A stretch of 64,000 nt of DNA from DASUPK01 sp963819715 (GTDB taxonomy: Bacteria > Actinomycetota > Thermoleophilia > Solirubrobacterales > 70-9): NCBI GenBank assembly GCA_963819715.1, contig CAWFXE010000006.1, positions 186,001 to 250,000 on the forward strand, given 5' to 3'. The notes beneath the pieces were generated by a model, which was given only the letters and a program-made list of their open reading frames with translations, had not been told where the DNA came from and searched no databases. Position numbers and translations under genes: made by a program. This document shows, in pieces, positions 60,582-64,000 of this stretch (its first letter is position 1; every line of letters begins with the position of its first letter).

Positions 60582-61004
60582 TCAGGCCTTGGCGCGCTCC
60601 TCCATCAGGATCGCGAACGCGCCCAGTATCGAGACGTCGATCAGGATCAGGAGGACGCCGAGCCAGGCGACATCGCTGATGAACATGGTCGCGAAGACGA
60701 TGTGGGTGACCACGGTGAGCACGCCGATCCAGAGAGCGATGCGGTTGCCCGCGAGGATGCCGCCCGCGGCCCCGAGCTGGACGAGCGAGACGATCAGCCA
60801 TAGCCAGCCCGCGGGGCGAGCGTCGCCGACGAGCCAGCTCGCCGTAGTGATGAAGATGTCCGAGCCGGCCAGGACGGAGATCGCGTAGAAGAGGTTGAGC
60901 ACCGCGATCAGTCCGACCCAGCTCGCGGCGCCGAGCAGGACCCCGATCCCCTCGAAATCCGGGCGCTCCGTGTAGACGAAGTTGTTTGGCGAAGTGCGGT
61001 TCAC
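60582..61004 (-). CDS. DUF7144-like four-helix membrane protein
   Basis: 140 residues with four hydrophobic segments: GVLLGAASWVGLIAVLNLFY, WLWLIVSLVQLGAAGGILAG, ALWIGVLTVVTHIVFATMF and WLGVLLILIDVSILGAFAI. The pattern matches small actinobacterial membrane proteins of the DUF7144 type, function unknown. GTG 61004 overlaps the SnoaL stop (GTGA), so the longer upstream frame is discarded. It sits between a SnoaL gene and an acyl-CoA dehydrogenase in one transcript. Confidence 0.8.
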   Translation of the reverse strand: MNRTSPNNFVYTERPDFEGIGVLLGAASWVGLIAVLNLFYAISVLAGSDIFITTASWLVGDARPAGWLWLIVSLVQLGAAGGILAGNRIALWIGVLTVVTHIVFATMFISDVAWLGVLLILIDVSILGAFAILMEERAKA

Positions 61005-61435
61005 CGCGCCGGTGCCTTCCAGTCTTCCATCATCGTGTAGCCGCGGCCGGCGTGGTCGAATCCGAGCAGGTCCCCCTGCGGATTCTTCTTGCCGCCGTGG
61101 TGGTAGGCCCGGACCTCGGCGATCTTGCCGTCGCGCATCAGGAACCACTCGGTGCCGCGGTCGAGCCGCTTCTCGCCCGACTTGGGGTCGCGCCAGGTCA
61201 TCGTCCACTCGATCACGGCCTCGTCACCCTGCTCGATCCCATGCTCGAGATACCACTGGCCGTCGATCATCTCGACGCCCATCTCGGAGTTCTGCCCGAT
61301 CCGCTCGGCGCCCTCGTGAGGCCCGAGCCGCGTGTAGTAGTGGATGGCGTCCTCGGCGAAGTGGGAGGCGACGAGGTCGGCGTCGCCGGTGTTGAGCGCC
61401 TCGTAGTAGGAGCGGATGTGGTCGAGGTTGCTCAT
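61001..61435 (-). CDS. SnoaL-like / NTF2-fold protein
   Basis: 144 residues. N-terminal IRSYYEALNTGDADLVASHF and DAIHYYTRLGPHEG are typical of SnoaL_2-like proteins; the sheet ends RDGKIAEVRAYHH. Substrate unknown. It overlaps the DUF7144 gene and begins the three-gene run that ends with acyl-CoA dehydrogenase. It is divergent from the first YCII gene, whose promoter lies 29 bases past this gene's ATG. Confidence 0.85.
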   Translation of the reverse strand: MSNLDHIRSYYEALNTGDADLVASHFAEDAIHYYTRLGPHEGAERIGQNSEMGVEMIDGQWYLEHGIEQGDEAVIEWTMTWRDPKSGEKRLDRGTEWFLMRDGKIAEVRAYHHGGKKNPQGDLLGFDHAGRGYTMMEDWKAPAR

Positions 61436-61463
61436 GGCCTCGTCGTTATACCGGCTTCGAAAA

Positions 61464-61490
61464 TGTCGATCTGGGGTCGCGTGAGCCGTC
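61464..61490 (+). promoter_or_regulatory. ECF42-type promoter for the first YCII gene
   Basis: TGTCGA at 61464-61469 and CGTC at 61487-61490 are separated by 17 bases. The pattern TGTCGA-N17-CGTC is what I recall for ECF42 sigma factors, which are known to be linked to DGPF/YCII genes. The ATG is 49 bases past the CGTC. The same spacing and the following CGTCGTTAGGGTGA recur before the second YCII gene. No ECF42 gene lies in the window. Confidence 0.65.
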
Positions 61491-61538
61491 GTTAGGGTGA
61501 CTGCGGCGAGCTGCGCCGCTCAATCTGAGGAGGAACGG

Positions 61539-61892
61539 ATGAGGTTCATGGTGTCGCTGATCACCGATGGGACTGGGATGGAGGGCATGACCCCAGAGCA
61601 GCGGAAGGAGGCGGGCGAGCGGATGATGGCGTTCATGACGGAGATCCGGGAGGCCGGCGTGCTCGCGGATCCCGGCGCGGCGCTCGGGCCGAGCTCCGGC
61701 GCCAGGACGCTTCGCCGCAAGAGCGGCAAGGTCGTGGTCACCGACGGCCCGTTCGCGGAGAGCAAGGAGCAGCTCGCCGGCTACATGGTGCTCGAGTGCG
61801 CGGACCTGGACGAGGCGTTCGGCTGGGCGGAGAAGCTTCCGCTCAGCGGCGGCGCGGTCGAGGTTCGCCCGATCGCCGATCGACCCGGGTAG
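61539..61892 (+). CDS. YCII-related (DGPF domain) protein 1
   Basis: 117 residues. The YCII-like ferredoxin-fold domain holds the hallmark TDGPFAESKEQLAGYMVLE and the acidic segment DLDEAFGWAEKLPL. The ATG at 61539 has GAGGAGG in front; the longer frame begins within the leader. DGPF proteins are characteristically neighbours of ECF42 sigma factors; their activity is not established. A leader hairpin (GCGGCG/CGCCGC) lies between promoter and start. Confidence 0.9.
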   Translation: MRFMVSLITDGTGMEGMTPEQRKEAGERMMAFMTEIREAGVLADPGAALGPSSGARTLRRKSGKVVVTDGPFAESKEQLAGYMVLECADLDEAFGWAEKLPLSGGAVEVRPIADRPG

Positions 61893-61917
61893 TCGATCTG
61901 CCAGGTGCCCGTTCGTC
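61891..61917 (+). promoter_or_regulatory. ECF42-type promoter for the second YCII gene
   Basis: AGTCGA at 61891-61896 (one base from TGTCGA) and CGTC at 61914-61917, again with a 17-base spacer, stand 48 bases before the second YCII start, as in the first copy. The -35 overlaps the stop of the first YCII gene, and the sequence after it (CGTCGTTAGGGTGA) repeats that of copy 1, with a second hairpin GCGGCGA/TCGCCGC. Confidence 0.6.
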
Positions 61918-61965
61918 GTTAGGGTGAATGCGGCGAGAGTCGCCGCTCTAAAACAGGAGGAAGAG

Positions 61966-62364
61966 ATGAAGTACCTGCTCACGTTCGTCCGGGATCAGGA
62001 CAGGATGTTCGAGGGAACCGATGAGGGGATGAAGGCGGCAATGGACGCCTGGAATGAGTTCAATCGCGAGGCGATCGAGGCCGGCGTGATGATCGCCAAC
62101 GAGGCACTGGAGCTGCCGAAGACCGCCAAGACGCTCCGGGTCCACAACGACGGCCACACTGTCACCGACGGGCCCTTCGCGGAGACGAAGGAGCAGCTGG
62201 GCGGCTTCTGCCTGATCGAGGTTGAGAGCCTCGACGAGGCCATCGCCTGGGCGAAGAAGGTCCCGCTGCTTCCCGACAGCTCACTCGAGGTGCGGGCGGT
62301 CAGGGATCTGACGCCATATGGGTACGAGGGCGTGGGCCAGAGCCACGCGCAGGCCCGAGCCTAG
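61966..62364 (+). CDS. YCII-related (DGPF domain) protein 2
   Basis: 132 residues, paralogue of the gene upstream. TDGPFAETKEQLGGFCLIEV is the DGPF signature, then SLDEAIAWAKKVPLLPD. The start ATG has AGGAGGAAGAG just before it. Its C-terminus is extended by about 15 residues. It was probably formed by tandem duplication of gene plus promoter-leader. Its stop overlaps that of the convergent acyl-CoA dehydrogenase. Confidence 0.9.
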   Translation: MKYLLTFVRDQDRMFEGTDEGMKAAMDAWNEFNREAIEAGVMIANEALELPKTAKTLRVHNDGHTVTDGPFAETKEQLGGFCLIEVESLDEAIAWAKKVPLLPDSSLEVRAVRDLTPYGYEGVGQSHAQARA

Positions 62365-63569
62365 AGCCCGTAGCTGCGCCCGATCACCTCGAGCATGACC
62401 TCGTCGGTGCCGGCGCCGATGCGGTTGAGGCGGGAGTCGCGGTAGGCGCGCTCGACCTCGTACTCCTTCATGTAGCCGTAGCCGCCGTGGATCTGGATGC
62501 AGTCGTCGGCGACCTCCTCGATGATCCGTGAGGCGTAGAGCTTCGCCTGGGTGATCTCGCGGACGGGGTACTCCCCGTTCGCGAATCGCCACGCGGTCGC
62601 GTAGACCATCTGCTTGGCGGCCTCGATCTTCACCGACATCTCGGCGAACTTGTGGCGGATCGCCTGGAAGCGGCCGATCGGCCGGCCGAACGCCTCGCGC
62701 TCCTTGGCGTACTCGAGGGTGCGGTCGAAGACACGCTCGGCCCCGGAGACGCAGCCGATCGCGGCGACCAGCCGCTCTCCCTGGAGCTCCCAGCTGATGT
62801 GGTAGAAGCCCTTGCCCTCCTGGCCGAGCAGGTTCTCCGCCGGGACGCGGACGTCCTGGAAGGAGAGCTCGCCGGTGTCGGAGGCGTGCATTCCCATCTT
62901 CTCCAGCTTGCGGGAGACGCTGAACCCCTCGACGTCCTTGCCGTCCTTGTCGCGGATGTCGACGATGAAAAGGGTGATCCCGTCGTGTCCGGCGTTCGGG
63001 TCCGTCTTGGTCACCAGGACGATGTAGTTGGCGCGCAGCCCGTTGGTGATGAAGGTCTTGGAGCCGTTGATCACGTACTCGTCGCCGTCGCGCTTGGCGG
63101 TGGTCCGGATGCCCGCAACGTCGGAGCCGGCACCCGGCTCGGTGATCCCGATCGAGCTGATCAGCTCACCCTTGATCGAGGGGACGAGGTAGCGCTGCTT
63201 CTGCTCCTCGGTGCCGAGCAGGTGGATCGGCGGCGTGGCCATGTCGGTGTGGACCGCCAACCCCATGTTGAGCCCGCCGCAGCCCGAGTAGCTCATCGCG
63301 TCGGCGCGAACCAGCGAATAGAAGTAGTCGCCGCCCTGGCCGCCGTACTCCTCCGGGTAGCAGAGGCCGACATAGCCGAGGTCCGCCGCCCGCTTCAGGA
63401 TCTCGTCGGGCCAGAGGTTCTCCTCCCACTCGAACCGGTGCGGGGTGCATTCCTTCAGCACCCACGAGCGCATCGACTCGCGCAGCTCCTCGTGCTCCTC
63501 GGTGAAGATGAAGTGCTTGCGGGCGGCGCCATGGTCGGGCTTGATGACGGTGTCGGTCGCGGAGGCCAC
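62361..63569 (-). CDS. Acyl-CoA dehydrogenase
   Basis: 402 residues. Conserved blocks: SIGITEPGAGSDVAGIRTTA, TFITNGLRANYIVLVTKT and the C-terminal IHGGYGYMKEYEVERAYRDS, IGAGTDEVM. The Glu of YEGT is missing (GAGT); Glu in LQGERLVAAIG on helix G is the likely base. It is a paralogue of the gene at 59383, about 3 kb away. GTG start. An array of AGTAGGA half-sites lies 63 bases upstream, between it and the P450 gene. Confidence 0.94.
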   Translation of the reverse strand: MASATDTVIKPDHGAARKHFIFTEEHEELRESMRSWVLKECTPHRFEWEENLWPDEILKRAADLGYVGLCYPEEYGGQGGDYFYSLVRADAMSYSGCGGLNMGLAVHTDMATPPIHLLGTEEQKQRYLVPSIKGELISSIGITEPGAGSDVAGIRTTAKRDGDEYVINGSKTFITNGLRANYIVLVTKTDPNAGHDGITLFIVDIRDKDGKDVEGFSVSRKLEKMGMHASDTGELSFQDVRVPAENLLGQEGKGFYHISWELQGERLVAAIGCVSGAERVFDRTLEYAKEREAFGRPIGRFQAIRHKFAEMSVKIEAAKQMVYATAWRFANGEYPVREITQAKLYASRIIEEVADDCIQIHGGYGYMKEYEVERAYRDSRLNRIGAGTDEVMLEVIGRSYGL

Positions 63570-63631
63570 AGCTCTTGCTCCTTTGTCTCAGGGATTGGCG
63601 CGGCGCATCCGGGCGCGTCCGCAAAGTGAAT

Positions 63632-63654
63632 AGTAGGACTTCCTACTTCCTACT
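63632..63654. promoter_or_regulatory. Triple half-site operator before the acyl-CoA dehydrogenase
   Basis: AGTAGGA (63632-63638) faces TCCTACT (63641-63647) with a 2-base centre, and a further TCCTACT (63648-63654) follows at once. The 16-base palindrome is exact. A related AGTAGG occurs at 63765-63770, closer to the P450. The 257-base gap between the two divergent genes is A+T-richer than its neighbours and otherwise shows no gene. The regulator is not in the window. Confidence 0.65.
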
Positions 63655-63826
63655 GCAAGTCGCCTCGTGAAAGGATTTTCCCAGGATCGAGGTATCGGAT
63701 TAATGCGGATGTTTCGCTACCCGATCCTCCATAGAGTTGTATGGACAAACGTACTAATTATCGAGTAGGCACGTTTTGGAATCTCCATTCGTATCCGGCA
63801 CCCAAGGGGAAATCGATTCGACCGGT

Positions 63827-64000
63827 GTGACCTCCTCGGGAGGCCTGCCACCGGGACCTCGAGCGCCCGGCGCGGTTCAGACGCTGCGCTGGATGTACCG
63901 CCCGATCGATTTCATGGAGCAGTGCCGGCGCAAGTACGGGCCGATCTTCTCTCTCAGCCTCGGACCCGCCTCCAACGTCTTCGTGATCGCGGACCCGGGC
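63827..64000 (+). CDS. Cytochrome P450, N-terminal fragment (3' end outside window)
   Basis: The first 58 codons of a P450: proline-rich hinge LPPGPRAPGAVQTLRWMYRP, then FMEQCRRKYGPIFSLSLGP and VFVIADPG. The heme-cysteine region is beyond the window. GTG 63827 gives the standard bacterial start, with TTG 63776 as an upstream alternative; neither has a clear ribosome-binding site. Divergent from an acyl-CoA dehydrogenase over an operator array, it may share its regulator. Substrate cannot be guessed from the fragment. Confidence 0.88.
   Translation, partial: MTSSGGLPPGPRAPGAVQTLRWMYRPIDFMEQCRRKYGPIFSLSLGPASNVFVIADPG

Noticed and set aside
1..64000. CRISPR arrays, insertion sequences, prophage genes or rRNA
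   Set aside because: None seen: no spaced direct repeats, transposase, integrase or rRNA sequence was found on reading both strands.

Overview
The window is a dense, GC-rich (roughly two thirds G+C, estimated by eye) bacterial chromosome segment with short intergenic gaps, many 4-base stop/start overlaps, and frequent GTG and TTG starts. A six-gene mce cluster, Fe/Mn superoxide dismutase, several acyl-CoA enzymes, MMPL transporters and secreted proteins with Lys/Arg-rich stretches point to an actinobacterium. I infer a member of the Thermoleophilia/Solirubrobacterales, but no rRNA is present to prove it. There are no transposases, phage genes or CRISPR arrays. The only RNA gene seen is a tRNA-Pro(CGG).

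Layout. 1-10.8 kb: end of ligA, a D-Ala-D-Ala carboxypeptidase, a patatin-like lipase, an SDR, a secreted hydrolase-like protein with a GKKKK repeat, a frameshifted glycerate kinase, a long-chain acyl-CoA ligase, and a 58-residue protein behind a clear sigma70-type promoter. 10.9-18.7 kb: a Nif3 protein, a coupled run of a small protein, a DsbA-like membrane-anchored thioredoxin and two secreted proteins, the tRNA, a SnoaL-like protein, a TVP38 membrane protein and superoxide dismutase. 18.8-32 kb: a cholesterol-oxidase-like GMC enzyme divergent from a TetR regulator over three tandem operator-like palindromes, then six mce genes (A-F), an SCP2 sterol-carrier protein and one unknown. No yrbE permease or mceG ATPase gene accompanies them. 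32-45 kb: PPOX, Nudix and rubredoxin genes, an ECF sigma/DUF4349 pair, a K+ channel gene broken by one TGA, bioA, a MarR-MFS pair, bioBFD, a cupin, a family 3 glycosidase and a primary-type sigma factor. 45-57 kb: an MMPL transporter, a crotonase-fold protein, a biotinyl carrier, a glycosyltransferase, glpK, plsC, a lactonase-like MBL protein, two SDRs, a methyltransferase, a thioesterase and an MFS pump. 57-64 kb: a frameshifted MMPL transporter, two acyl-CoA dehydrogenases, SnoaL and DUF7144 proteins, two tandem YCII/DGPF proteins with a duplicated promoter-leader, and the start of a cytochrome P450.

How it fits together. Much of the window concerns lipids. There are uptake-type MCE proteins, a sterol-type oxidase, sterol carrier, acyl-CoA ligase, dehydrogenases, enoyl reductase, thioesterase, P450, glycerol kinase and acyltransferase. 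The sterol/lipid uptake idea rests on family membership and proximity only. The regulatory DNA is the most distinctive part: half-site arrays in front of the tetR, marR and P450/acyl-CoA dehydrogenase genes, and two near-identical promoters matching the ECF42-type pattern. Three genes (glycerate kinase, K+ channel, second MMPL) each carry one inactivating change, which may be true decay or sequencing error.
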